From contig OX485803.1 in NCBI GenBank assembly GCA_950295325.1, positions 33,356,001-33,420,000 of the forward strand: a DNA stretch of 64,000 nucleotides, written 5' to 3'. The notes beneath the pieces are model-generated. The model was not told the origin of the DNA. It worked only from the letters and a program-made list of their open reading frames with translations, and made no database searches. Each line of letters starts with the position of its first letter. Position 1 is the stretch's first letter. This document shows, in pieces, positions 30,432 through 41,114 of the stretch. Both the position numbers and the translations under genes were made by a program. Source of the DNA: Polytrichum commune (lineage: Eukaryota > Streptophyta > Polytrichopsida > Polytrichales > Polytrichaceae).

Positions 30432-33299
30432 ATGGCAGAGTCGTCAAAGAGGCAGCGCAAGAGGGGTCGAGTAACAATTGAGCCCTTAGTGTTTCAGGAA
30501 TTACCAGAGGTTGTGAGAGATCAGATTCGGAAGAGAGAGCCACAAGTGAGAGCTGCTGGGCTATGGGAGTTTTTGTGTAGGTTAGAAATCTCATGGCCAT
30601 GGCAAGCAGATTTGTCTGAGTTTTTTGAATCTGCATTGGCGAGTGAGTTTCGAGAGATTAAAGTGCAGAATGAGAGTGTGCAATTTAACTCAGGGGCTAT
30701 AGCCAGAGCGACTACCTTACTTGAAGAGGATGGCCAGCCGCTACTCAATGCTGAATTACCTATCAGTGCGAGGGAATGGGAAGTAGTTTTCAAAGGAGGA
30801 AGTTTAGCATTTGATTCAGAGGCTATGGGCTGGTGCATCGAACTAGCGAGCTCACCCTGGAAGGAATGGTTGGAAGTATTTCATCAGAGAATCCAACTGG
30901 GTGAGGAGGGGAGCAAAATGGAACATTGCATGGTATGTGCAGCATTCACGGCGCTGATGAGAGGCACCAGATACAACTGGGCCGAGGAACTCAGACTCCG
31001 CATGCAAGAGGAGATCGAGAAGCAGAGGGAGAAGCGACCGGTACCATTGAGGTGTGCAGGCTATATGGGCATTTTGTGCCAGTTGTCGGTTGTGTCCAGT
31101 TCTCCAAGTTCCTTTAGATCAGTTCCACCCTTTTTGAGTCGTCCTAGGTATTTTGCTCCATCTCCGGAGCGTCGCATTGTTATGTCGCCTATAGCCAGTC
31201 CGGACCCACCCGAGATTGTAGAGGAAAGCATAGAGTTATGCGGGGATTTTGCAAGCATAGGAGGACCTAGGGAAAATTTTCAGGTTTTACCTAGGTTGGT
31301 AGTACCTTCACAAATTTTTGAGTTAGGGTCAGAATTGAGCCCCACACCAGAGTCACATGACAGAGAAGGGGTAATACACAAATTACAAGCAGAATTAACC
31401 CTAGCCAAAGAGAAAGAGAGTCAGTTGCAAGGTCTCAACATCAGCTTGCAAATCAGAGAGGCCCAACTGGAAGAGAAGCTCACAGAGAGTGTTAAAAGTC
31501 AAAAAGAGTGGCAGGATAAGTGTGGAATGGTGTTTACAGAGTTAACCCTAGCCACAAATGAGAAGAACCAGCTGGTGAAAGAGAAAGAGGCTTTAGAGAG
31601 AGAAAAAAATATCTGGGAAGGTCTTAGGGTAAGACAAGAGAAGGCTATAGCCAGTAAGTCCAAAGAAAATCAATCCCTTAAGGCTCAGATACAAGCTGTC
31701 TTTGTGAGTGAGCGGGAGATTTTGGAGAGTGGAGAGAAAATCAAAGAATTAGAAGAGAGGTTGGAGAGGCAGAACATTGAGCTGGAAGCAAAAAGGAGAA
31801 GGATTGAGAGAATGAAGTCAGGTGTGTGGGCCATTGAGAGTGTGTGTCCACCCTTTACCTCCTTGTTCAAAAACTTTGAGTTACAGCGGGATATCTTCTT
31901 TTTGGTCTATAGCCTGCAATCCAACCAAATTCTAAGCAATTCTGATTTTGAGAAGTTATGGGCAGAATCCCTAATGGATGGGTGTGAGAACCTTCTCACC
32001 GAGATTTTAGTGAGAGGAGGATTAAGAGTGACTGATCCCTTCAAGATGTTTCAGAGTATAGCTGAATTTGGGGTCAGAGTTTTTACCTACTACACTCAAC
32101 TGGAGTTGTCACTACAACAAAGAAGACATCAGGTGGCAGCTTTGGAGTTAAACCCACCCCAGCGGGAGGTAGATCTCCAATTCTGGAATGTAGCGGTTGA
32201 CACCGCATTGACAATTTGTCCTTTACCCTTGCTGAAGAATTGGGCAGCTGAGTTTGCTAGGGTGAGGTCGAGTTTAAGAGGGGACAACTTTTTGCAAGCT
32301 GCGATGGACGCTAGCTCGGAGAGGTTGGCAACCAGCAAACGACTTGACCTTGGCCCCGGACACTACCAATTCAAGTATGACCAGCTGAAGGAGAGAATGC
32401 ATAGGATGGATCAGCAAATGGAACAGACAGGAGGAAGAGCACAAGTGAATTTGCAGAATCAAGTAACGTTCTTTTTACCTCCTCCTAACCAGGTCCATAG
32501 GATGCTCAATACTCCGAGCCGAGTAAGAAGCCCATTGGCACATAAGTTCTTGGGAGAGTACGAGACCCTGTTCGACGAGGATGTGGAACAGCCAATTCCA
32601 ACCTGGAAGGCTTTGGAATGGATTTTAGAGGATGTCGGCCAATCAAGACAAGTGAGTACTGATCCAAGTCAGTCTCATGACAAGGTCTATCGCCGTATCT
32701 GTGCTGGATGGAGCAGGGAACCCCCTTTGAATGTGAGGAATGACCTCAGGTTTTGCAACTGCCCGAGGCGGTACAAGTGGCCTACTAACGCCCTGGTGGA
32801 TAGTTTGGAATACAATTGGCCACTGATTCCTGGTTCATTCATGACACCTCAGGATTGCAATGTGGCTTACATGCAATTTTCTTTTGACCATCGCCAGCAC
32901 CGCGACCCAGTATGTTTTCGAGCCGCGATTTTTGCAGCTATTTTGGGAAGCTGGTGTTTGGAGTACAATTTCACTTACAACGTTAATTTGTTGAGCAAGA
33001 CAAATCGAGAGGCGCTAATTTTGACGAAAATCAATTACCGATCGGCTCGCTGGTTGCGTTGTATGGAGGCCATGTGCTCTACCTATTTCATCATCGGACC
33101 ACACCATAGCCTGATAAATGAGTTTGGAGCCACCAGGTACGGTGTGATTTCAAGAGCATTGCAGGTTCAGAGAGAGGTGGAGAACACGATCGTACCTGAA
33201 GAAGAGACAATGAGACCGGACTTTGTTGCAGAATATGGCCCTTCGTCTCAGCGACCGTTCCGGAACATGGGAGGACCCCACCGCGGAAGAAGACGATAG
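30432..33299 (+). CDS. Extra ORF of the gypsy element, coiled-coil protein of unknown function
   Basis: The ATG at 30432 (MAESSKRQRKRGR) gives about 955 residues; the frame is open a little further upstream. The N-terminal part is basic, then a globular stretch at about 20-230, where FFESALASEFREIKVQ...VQFNSGAI faintly recalls the 'putative plant transposon protein' domain found in Athila/Tat-type extra ORFs. A proline/serine-rich linker follows, then a long heptad-rich coiled coil at about 335-480, a second globular region at about 490-900 and a basic tail (GPHRGRRR). There is no hydrophobic signal or membrane segment, so it does not look like an envelope protein. Same strand as gag-pol. Its intact state in a very young copy argues that it is functional in the element's life cycle. 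Confidence 0.8.
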   Translation: MAESSKRQRKRGRVTIEPLVFQELPEVVRDQIRKREPQVRAAGLWEFLCRLEISWPWQADLSEFFESALASEFREIKVQNESVQFNSGAIARATTLLEEDGQPLLNAELPISAREWEVVFKGGSLAFDSEAMGWCIELASSPWKEWLEVFHQRIQLGEEGSKMEHCMVCAAFTALMRGTRYNWAEELRLRMQEEIEKQREKRPVPLRCAGYMGILCQLSVVSSSPSSFRSVPPFLSRPRYFAPSPERRIVMSPIASPDPPEIVEESIELCGDFASIGGPRENFQVLPRLVVPSQIFELGSELSPTPESHDREGVIHKLQAELTLAKEKESQLQGLNISLQIREAQLEEKLTESVKSQKEWQDKCGMVFTELTLATNEKNQLVKEKEALEREKNIWEGLRVRQEKAIASKSKENQSLKAQIQAVFVSEREILESGEKIKELEERLERQNIELEAKRRRIERMKSGVWAIESVCPPFTSLFKNFELQRDIFFLVYSLQSNQILSNSDFEKLWAESLMDGCENLLTEILVRGGLRVTDPFKMFQSIAEFGVRVFTYYTQLELSLQQRRHQVAALELNPPQREVDLQFWNVAVDTALTICPLPLLKNWAAEFARVRSSLRGDNFLQAAMDASSERLATSKRLDLGPGHYQFKYDQLKERMHRMDQQMEQTGGRAQVNLQNQVTFFLPPPNQVHRMLNTPSRVRSPLAHKFLGEYETLFDEDVEQPIPTWKALEWILEDVGQSRQVSTDPSQSHDKVYRRICAGWSREPPLNVRNDLRFCNCPRRYKWPTNALVDSLEYNWPLIPGSFMTPQDCNVAYMQFSFDHRQHRDPVCFRAAIFAAILGSWCLEYNFTYNVNLLSKTNREALILTKINYRSARWLRCMEAMCSTYFIIGPHHSLINEFGATRYGVISRALQVQREVENTIVPEEETMRPDFVAEYGPSSQRPFRNMGGPHRGRRR

Positions 33300-33325
33300 C
33301 TTTTACGGGACGTAAAAGTATTAAG

Positions 33326-33333
33326 CAGGGGGC
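33326..33333 (+). other. Short polypurine tract before the right LTR
   Basis: AAGCAGGGGGCTA lies just upstream of the LTR start at 33336 and is the expected position of the plus-strand primer. Confidence 0.5.
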
Positions 33334-33335
33334 TA

Positions 33336-35253
33336 TGTAATACCAATTTTCTGGCCATAGCCTGGTAGAAAGGAAGAAAAAACTTTTCTTTTGTGATAAA
33401 GTAACTAAAAAGATGGATGAAAGTTAGTCTAGGATGAAAGCGGCAGGCTATAGGCCGAGGGAAGAAGTTTCAGGAGTTGCAACCGTCAGGAGCTCCGATC
33501 TTGATAAGCGGGCTATCGCCAGAGAGAAGACACTTCTCGTTATATCTACTGAAGCCATAGCTGTAGAGAATCAGGCTATAGGCGATAGAGTTAGACTCAA
33601 GCATAGTTGTTTTTTTGAAGTAGGATCAGAGCTGGAACATCGCCGTCTGTGATAGAGGGATGTAGCTAAGTAAGATGTAATTAGTTTGAGGAAGTAAAGA
33701 CAGTTGCATGGAAATGTTGAGTATGGCCATAATATGTATGTGATCATTATTGTTGAATCAGTGCACAAGTAGTTTGCACGAGTGAATGAAATTAGCACGA
33801 CTTGAGTGGAAGGAGTTGAGTCAAGCATGAGGATCTGTGAGTGAAGAAGAGCGGCGACCAAAGAGTCTGTTGACAAATTAACGAAGTTGATATCGAAGTT
33901 GGAGACATATTGGAAAAAGGAGAGAGTGAAAGGTCGCAACCTGCATTGTGAAAGAAACCTGTTGGATTGAGATTGAGGAGTTATCTTAAGGTGGAAATCA
34001 GAGAGTGATTGGCAGTGAGAGAGAGGAACGAAGCATAAAGAGGGATGGACTATCGCCGAAGTAAAGATAAATGGAAATGGCCATAGTCTGTAGTTGGGAT
34101 ACAGCGAAGTGAGAGCATCTGTAAGAACTTGAGCAAGAGTTGTCAGAACAGTAGGCATAGCCAAGGAGATCAGATTAAGGCTGAGATTACCGAGAAAGGA
34201 GAGCCGCAGTAGAAACAAGAGAGAGTTACAGAGCCAACCAAGTTACTGAGAGATACACAGGAGAGAGAGAGAGAGAGAGAGCCTGCTGAGAGTGGCACAA
34301 GAGGAAGAACCGAGAGCTGGTAGGCATGGGCACTGGGAGGTCTTATAACTGCCTATAGCCTGTGCGAGAGCGAGAGAGAGAATGAGGGAAAGAGAGTTGT
34401 CCGAGGTTATCACTAAGAGGGAAGCAATGAGGGCACCAGAAGGTCCACTTAAGTAACCGAGGTTGTCATGATGATAAAGTAGTTCTGAGTTGAGAGACAT
34501 TACCTCGAGAGACAAGAAGTTTAGAGGGATTATCGAAACATGATGAGAATCGGAGTGTCATGATGATGTCGAGTCGATAAATAATCCAATCCACAAAGAA
34601 CGTGCTTTGACATGATTAGGAATGAGAAAGATATGGTTTGATGTGAGAGGAATTAGGCTAGCCGTTGTAATAGGTTGTGTTGGAACCTAATGGCTATAGC
34701 CTATGTGTTATGTGATTATGGAAGAAGGATGCAGGAATTCAAGCATGTCTTGTGTGTTGTGTGGGACAATGAAGAGCATGAGATAAGTGAATTTTTCATT
34801 ATGAGTAATAAATGATAAATGAGATAAAGTGAAGGAACAAATTCTTTGAGCAATACAATTTGAATTATGATTGATAGCATTAAATAATCAATTAACGAAG
34901 GAAGAAGATACTAACCCCAATAGGATGAAAATCCATTGGAAGACTATCGCCAAGATCCGAAAAGACTATTGCCAAAGCCATTGAGCTTCACAACTGCAAT
35001 AGGTCAAAAACGTAGAGTGATAGAAAATTACCCCAAAGATAGGATGGAATCACTCACGACTGAGGAAGCACAAAAGAACCATAAGAGGGGAGGAATGAAG
35101 AATTAAAGAAGGAATGGAATAAGAAAGAACCTAAGTTGTTATTATGAACCTTAATCCAAAGTGACATTAACCCTTATAGACACTATCTCAGTCTTCCTGG
35201 AGACATTGTTCCCTGGGTTTTGTTGTTTAGAGAGAAACCAAAAACTTACTACA
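33336..35253 (+). repeat. Gypsy element right (3') LTR
   Basis: 1,918 bp, aligned end to end with 20512-22429. The only difference found is T at 35045 for C at 22221. It is followed at once by the GTGTG target duplication at 35254-35258. Confidence 0.95.
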
Positions 35254-37100
35254 GTGTGTAACTCCCTTTAGGCTTGTGTTCGCCTTTCCTCGCTGCCTCA
35301 CCCATGCGCCACATTGTTGTCGGACATGTCCAACCAATTCCACCCAAGTCCCAAAACACAAGGCTCTCCCCCCCTGGCTCGTTACTCATCGACTCTTGCC
35401 CTCCACGATGAATTCTTCCCGCCAGCATCCCTCCACCGTTCTCCGTCGCACGTCCCCCGAGGAAAACTCAGCCAAGGTAGTATTTGTCCCCGCAGACCCG
35501 CAAGATTCGCTCTCTCCCCGTTAACCTGTAATTTGCTCACAAAACCTGTTGTTGCCTCCCCTCCATTGCAGAGCGTTCTGGTGCTCCCTGGTGAGTTGAT
35601 GACACAATTGCGGGGAAGAGATGATGACGATGGGCCAACTCAAAAGCACTCGGCCACCGGACCGAGGAGCCACATGGGTGTTATGGCTGCGGTAACAATG
35701 TCGTGATCGGAGCCGGAGTGCGCTGCAGCAGCGGCGATGCTACTGATGGAGAGTGTTCAAGATTGCAATCAATGGATTACCCTTGTTTGTGGAGAGTGCC
35801 ACAGTGTGACGGCTCTTGCCTCCCCCACTAGTAACTTAGAACTGCGTCACGGTCTGATTCTAACTCCTTATTCCCCCTCCTAGCAGCAAAAAAAAGAATG
35901 TCAAGTGGTCGATCCGCACAACACCCGCCCTCAGAGGACACTAACCACAACACCACCACCTTCCGATTTACTCACGACTCCGCCATTGGAGTCATGGGAC
36001 ATAATTTGGCATTAGAGTTCGCAATGTAAATGAATCAAGAATGACAACTAACGAGGAAAACGATGAAGGTGAAGAAAGAGACGGCATGGGAATCATGATC
36101 CCCTTTCTTCCCTTCCGTTCCCCACCGCCTTGGTTGTTGCATGCCAAGAGTGTTGCAGCCACCACGAAAAGCATTTTTCCCCGTTTGGAGTCCACTCTGA
36201 AGCATCTTCGCCGTTCGAGGGGATCCTGCATTGCTCTCTCCTTCTCTGATCCCCCCTCGCCCTTCCGTGCTGCTACACCAAGCTGGGTTGGCTCGGTATG
36301 CTCGGGCCTTGGATTGCGGTGATCTTCACTGCCCTTCCCCGTTCTCCCAGATTAACAACATCGCGATCGGAAGAACAACAATGTTGCCGCTCTTCGTAGA
36401 GTAATTATGCGGTCACGGTTCACCACCCTCCGCCTCAACGCGTACTCCCTTCTCCCACTCTTCGTCGCTCCACACCTTGTCACCCTCTAGATCCCCCGCT
36501 ACCCACTTCTTGGCTCCTCAGAGGGGCACAACTTCCGCATGACATTCACTCTCTCCTCCTCCGTGTTTCTCTCCATGCATCAGTCCCCAACACAGCAAGG
36601 CTCGCCCCCTCTCACCTTCTCTCTCCTCCTCTACTTCCCCCCATGCCTAATGAGCCCTCTACCTCCTACCTCCGGAGACCCCTCCAACTTCCTCATTTTT
36701 TCTCGCGTTGCCCAGCATCTTCCGGGCCGCCCGAAAAGAAAAACGGGTTTAGGCCTCTTTCCTTGGCCTTTCCCTTTCCAAGGCTCCACTTCCCCACTCT
36801 TTTAGGTGCTCTTACCTCTGTTTCTTTTAGTTTTTCACCTTTTAAGGTGGAGGTTGACTTTATCACTCAACCTTTTCCGCCCTCCCCTATTTATTTTATG
36901 GTTAAACCCATGTGAGACCACCCCTAGGCTCACACCTAACTAACTTGTTCCACAATTAATTCTTCTCGGCCCTTTGCTCTAAATAACTCCTAACTCACCA
37001 CTTAATTCAATTCAACCTAGACTTTAACACATCACTCATTTTAATCTTTTTGACTACTCAAGCTAACACAAATTCTAAGGTTTTAGTCATTTTCATGGTT
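35254..37100. other. C-rich region right of the gypsy insertion, no supported gene
   Basis: Starts with the right GTGTG target duplication (35254-35258). The DNA to about 36900 is unusually C/T-rich on the + strand, and gives several overlapping frames of 80-130 codons rich in P, S and L in both directions (35276-35706, 36041-36322, 36539-36915). None has a recognisable motif. Composition suggests either a decayed GC-rich gene or regulatory region, or low-complexity DNA. It is the other half of the locus ending at 20511. Confidence 0.4.
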
Positions 37101-37605
37101 AAGTTGACATGTGGGTACAATATTGGGCTCACACCTCACATGTGCTCATGCCACCAACCAAATCCAAAGAGAGGGTTAGTAACGTACACGAGGTGAATAA
37201 CAGTAGAACCCAATTGTTATTTATGTTACACAATAATGTACAGCATGAACATACATTTTGCAAAAAAGAATACACATACTTTCATGGAGTACTCTACATG
37301 TTCCTTAGCCATTTGAACCTTGTGCATTCAAGGTTAGAGTTGGGTCACATACACCTCCCAACACACCAAAATTGCATCACTTACACTAAGCTCAAAAGTT
37401 ACTTAGGGTAAACAACCACTGTGGTTTAGCCACCAAAGGAGGTCATGAAGACTTCACTCTCTTAATATAGAGTTAGGTAAACCTTTGTGGCCATAAATAC
37501 AAGTGCCTTTATCTTTGGTGGATATCCTTTAGTTGAGACTAACCTAACCCTAAAGCAACTTTACTTTGGGTTTAGCATAAGTTACCGGTTTGGTTCGTTT
37601 TTATG

Positions 37606-37607
<2 letters not shown>
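37100..37607. repeat. Dispersed repeat, copy 3 (segment b)
   Basis: Closely similar to 12190-12640, including GCCACCAACCAAATCCAAAGAGAGGGTTAGTAACGTACACGAGGTGAAT and TTTTGCAAAAAAGAATACACATACTTTCATG. The frame at 37109-37411 is only a translation of this repeat. Confidence 0.75.

Positions 37608-37639
<32 letters not shown>
37608..37639. repeat. (GA)n microsatellite at the end of dispersed-repeat copy 3
   Basis: About 15 GA units directly after segment b, as in copy 1. Confidence 0.9.
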
Positions 37640-37641
<2 letters not shown>

Positions 37642-40600
37642 GACTTTTCAAAGCTTGAATTTCCTTTTTTCAAAGGCCAAACCCTTCAAACTCTTCTTCA
37701 TTGTAATGTAATAGTGGGTGGATGGGAATTTTTCCTAGACTCCTTTAACTTCTTTTTCAACATTCATATTTGTAATAAAGTACTTGCTTGCATGGTAAAA
37801 ACATATTTGTTTTCAAAATATAACTATGTATGTGCATGGTGAGGTATCCACAAGTTGTGTATTGGGCTAAGTTGCTTTCCAATAATGTATACCATACCTA
37901 GGGTTTTTATTTTGAAATGATATCCAACAATAAGGGTTTGAGTATGAATGTCTCGTACCTTGGAAGTTCAAGCAAACACCTTTGGTTTCACCGCAAATCA
38001 TATGTAACATTACCATAACAACTATGCAGTACTTACTAGGATACAAGTTCCTAATAACTTCATCCAATATAAATATATAAAAAACTCTCAAGAACAATAC
38101 ATCATTGTATGTGTTGAAAGTGTGAACGGCATGCCTCACCCATGCCCTTGCCACCAACCAACAAATATTTGAGGATTGCTCGCGTACATGAGGTATATAA
38201 CAATAGGACCTAATTATCATCCATGTCACACACCTTTAACAAAATTCAACTACATTGTGGTATTTCAAACTACTTCACTCCTTGCAAGATGACAAATGAG
38301 TGTTCAAACATGTTCCTTTGCCATGATTGGGTAACTCCAAGTACAATACCCCTCTTGTGGTTTACCCTAATTTCTCCCACGTTTAGCATGTGTGTAGCCT
38401 CAGTAAGTATGAACAATGTGAACATTTCCTCTCACTTGCATAAATGGTGAAAAAAATGAGGCTCATTTAGGGTCAAGGGTATGTATCGGAGACCTTAATT
38501 GTGGTAAGTTCCCATAACCTTGTATTCTAACTATGGGTTAGTGACGTCAATTACGTCTGTAACATTGGTTATTCACCTATTCATTTACCATTATGATATA
38601 TTTGTTTTCATGGTAAGTGTAATACATGTTCATGTACATGTAGATTTCTAATAAGCTTAAAGTATTTTTTGTTTTCAAGAAGACTATGGCTAAGTAGATT
38701 AATGTTAGAGTTTTTATGAGAGAGAGAGAGAGATTTTTACCCTCATGGCTCCTCCTTTCTTGTATCTCTCGAATTCTAAATTCAAGAAGTTGCTCATAGG
38801 TCAAACTAAGGCGGTTATTCATGAAGTTCGTAATCATCGAGGCAAAAGAATGAGAAAATTCATTGATGTCAAGGGAAGGTTGCCTAATCACCATTGCTTT
38901 ATGAATTATGTTTGGGATCCCTTTCTCTAAACCTTAAGCTAACTTCAAATGTCACATGCTTGTTAATAATAATTTGTGTGGATTGTGATAGTGGAAGTAG
39001 AAACGTGTCCTACCTTCAAGAAATTCAAGGTTGCTTGCTAAGGAGTCGAGACTTTTTGGACAGAAAATTTCACCCATAATCAACACATTGCAAGTTTGTT
39101 GTTTTGATTTGAGCCACTAGCTTAAAGATATTGTATGCTGAAAGAGGATGTACTTCATAAAGTTTGTAATAGTCGAGACAAATCTTTAGGAGCTTCATTG
39201 ATGATTTAAGATTGCTTGATTGCTTAGTTGTATCATGAATTCTATTTGAATCTCAAGTATTCTTAATGTGCTCATTAGTCATTTTGCAATGTTTTTTCAA
39301 TGCAATAGTTTCATTCTTTTATTTGTAGTGATCCATTATAAAGAGCTTAAATTGTAATCAACAATTAAGCAGTATGTTGAGGCCCATTGTTGGTGATGAT
39401 GACTTTGCCTTACTTGTTACTTGAAGTTTTTTGTGACAAAGTACTTAATGTTGGTGACATATTTGTATGTAGATTTTCCTTTCGTGAAATACTTATTGAG
39501 GGGGTGCAATATGTTTAATAGGTAGGCTAGGGAACTTCTATCAATGCATGAAACATGGATTTCATACATGTGATTGAATTTTAATTGGGGGAGGGGTTAT
39601 ATACATACTAGAATGGATTATAAGGCATGCTAGTTTTCAAGATAATGGTGAATTTTCTATTATTAGCACCACATGGTTTATTCTAAATTGTTTAATGAAC
39701 GATTTAATAGTATCCTATTTAACACTTATCTATATGTATAGATAGATAGATAGATAGATATATATATATATAAAATCCCAATTTTCCCAAAGTCCTAAAG
39801 CATTTGATAAACCACATATAGGGCCATGTTTAATCAACATATCATTTAATCATACTTTAATACCAAGAGCGGTCAATATCTAGTTTCCTCCCTTAATTAA
39901 TCAAATGCCGATCCAAATACTACCTTTTGTACATGGTTATCAGCCCATACGGTCGGTTCATTTGTAAGGAGCCGTTTAGTTCTCCTTGTTTGTTGGACTA
40001 AAACTAGTCTAAATAAAAGAATAATGAAACCCCAATTTAGAAGCTATGGGGTGGATGGTGTAGGAGTGATTTCATCCATTCCTTTGGTTTTGCACATAAT
40101 ATATCAGCAATAATTCATCCATTCTTCATAATTGAAATGCAATATAAATATGATTTTTTTTCATATATAGCCTTTATTTCCGTGGTATTTTATATGTATC
40201 ATTTACGTAAAATTTTGATGTTATTTCAAATGATATATTACAAAATAATAATATTTCACACACATAAAGCACATTCTATAATATGTAATTATTTACAAAT
40301 TGTATCCATAATTAATCCATTAGACCCTATATTTTTATCTTACATAAAATTTCCCCTTTTTGCCAATGCCCTCCCCGCCCCCCACCCCTCCAAGAGTTGA
40401 GTCTCTGGTGTTGAATTTGCGTTTGCAAATTATGAAGCTAGTATATTAGATGTTGAAGTTGGGTGCTAATATAGTTGGATTTAACATGAATTTAACCTTC
40501 CTTTTCCCCTCTAGAAATATCACCTATGTGAGGTCACCAGTTGGATAGGTCCACATAAACTCATTGAGGGTCCAAATTTTTTTGTTTTGTTTATCTCCTT

Positions 40601-41069
40601 GTCATCTATCCCATGATGAAACCTATGTACCTATGTGCTTAGTTTGTGTTGTGTGAAAACAATGACAATTATTTAGATTAGTCATAGCTCATAATTTTTG
40701 CATGGGTGAGATTCCCAAATGAATTGGTGACAACCTAAATTTGCATAAAGTGACATGCATGTTGGCTTTCATTCACTATTTACTTTTAAATTTCATAACT
40801 TACACATTTCCTTCATGACTAATGTAGAAATTGTTTTATTCCCTACATAGTTTTAGGGCGTCGTCAAAAATGCTAAAATCTTGTTGATATCTATTTAGAA
40901 TTAAGAACACTAGGATAATCAAGTGGGAAATGAACTATGTCACTTGAAGGTGTGTAGCTCTTGACTATGATATTCCAATGATAATTACAAATAATTTGGA
41001 TTGTGGACTTCAAAAGTTTCCAAGTTGGGATTTTGTAGTGACTTGTGGTGAGCCCAACACAACACACAT

Positions 41070-41114
<45 letters not shown>

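Larger units (their letters stand above)
20512..35253 (+). mobile_element. Complete Ty3/gypsy LTR retrotransposon (Athila/Tat-like), 14.7 kb
   Basis: The element has 1,918-bp LTRs beginning TGTAATACC and ending ACTACA, a GTGTG target duplication and a tRNA-Asp-type primer site four bases after the left LTR. Degenerate leader ORFs precede one long gag-pol frame and a long extra ORF, with a short purine tract before the right LTR. Pol order is protease, reverse transcriptase, RNase H, integrase (Ty3/gypsy order) and there is no chromodomain. The tRNA-Asp primer, FLDD catalytic box and an extra ORF between pol and the 3' LTR fit the non-chromoviral Athila/Tat group. The LTRs differ at one position I found (C at 22221, T at 35045), so insertion was very recent. 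Both major ORFs are open, so the copy may be mobile. Confidence 0.95.

Noticed and set aside
35276-36915. Several 80-130 codon frames in the C-rich flank
   Set aside because: They overlap on both strands, are rich in P, S and L from composition alone, and show no motif or splice logic.
37109-37411. 100-codon frame
   Set aside because: It is a translation of dispersed-repeat segment b; the copy at 12207-12392 shows the same with a shorter frame.
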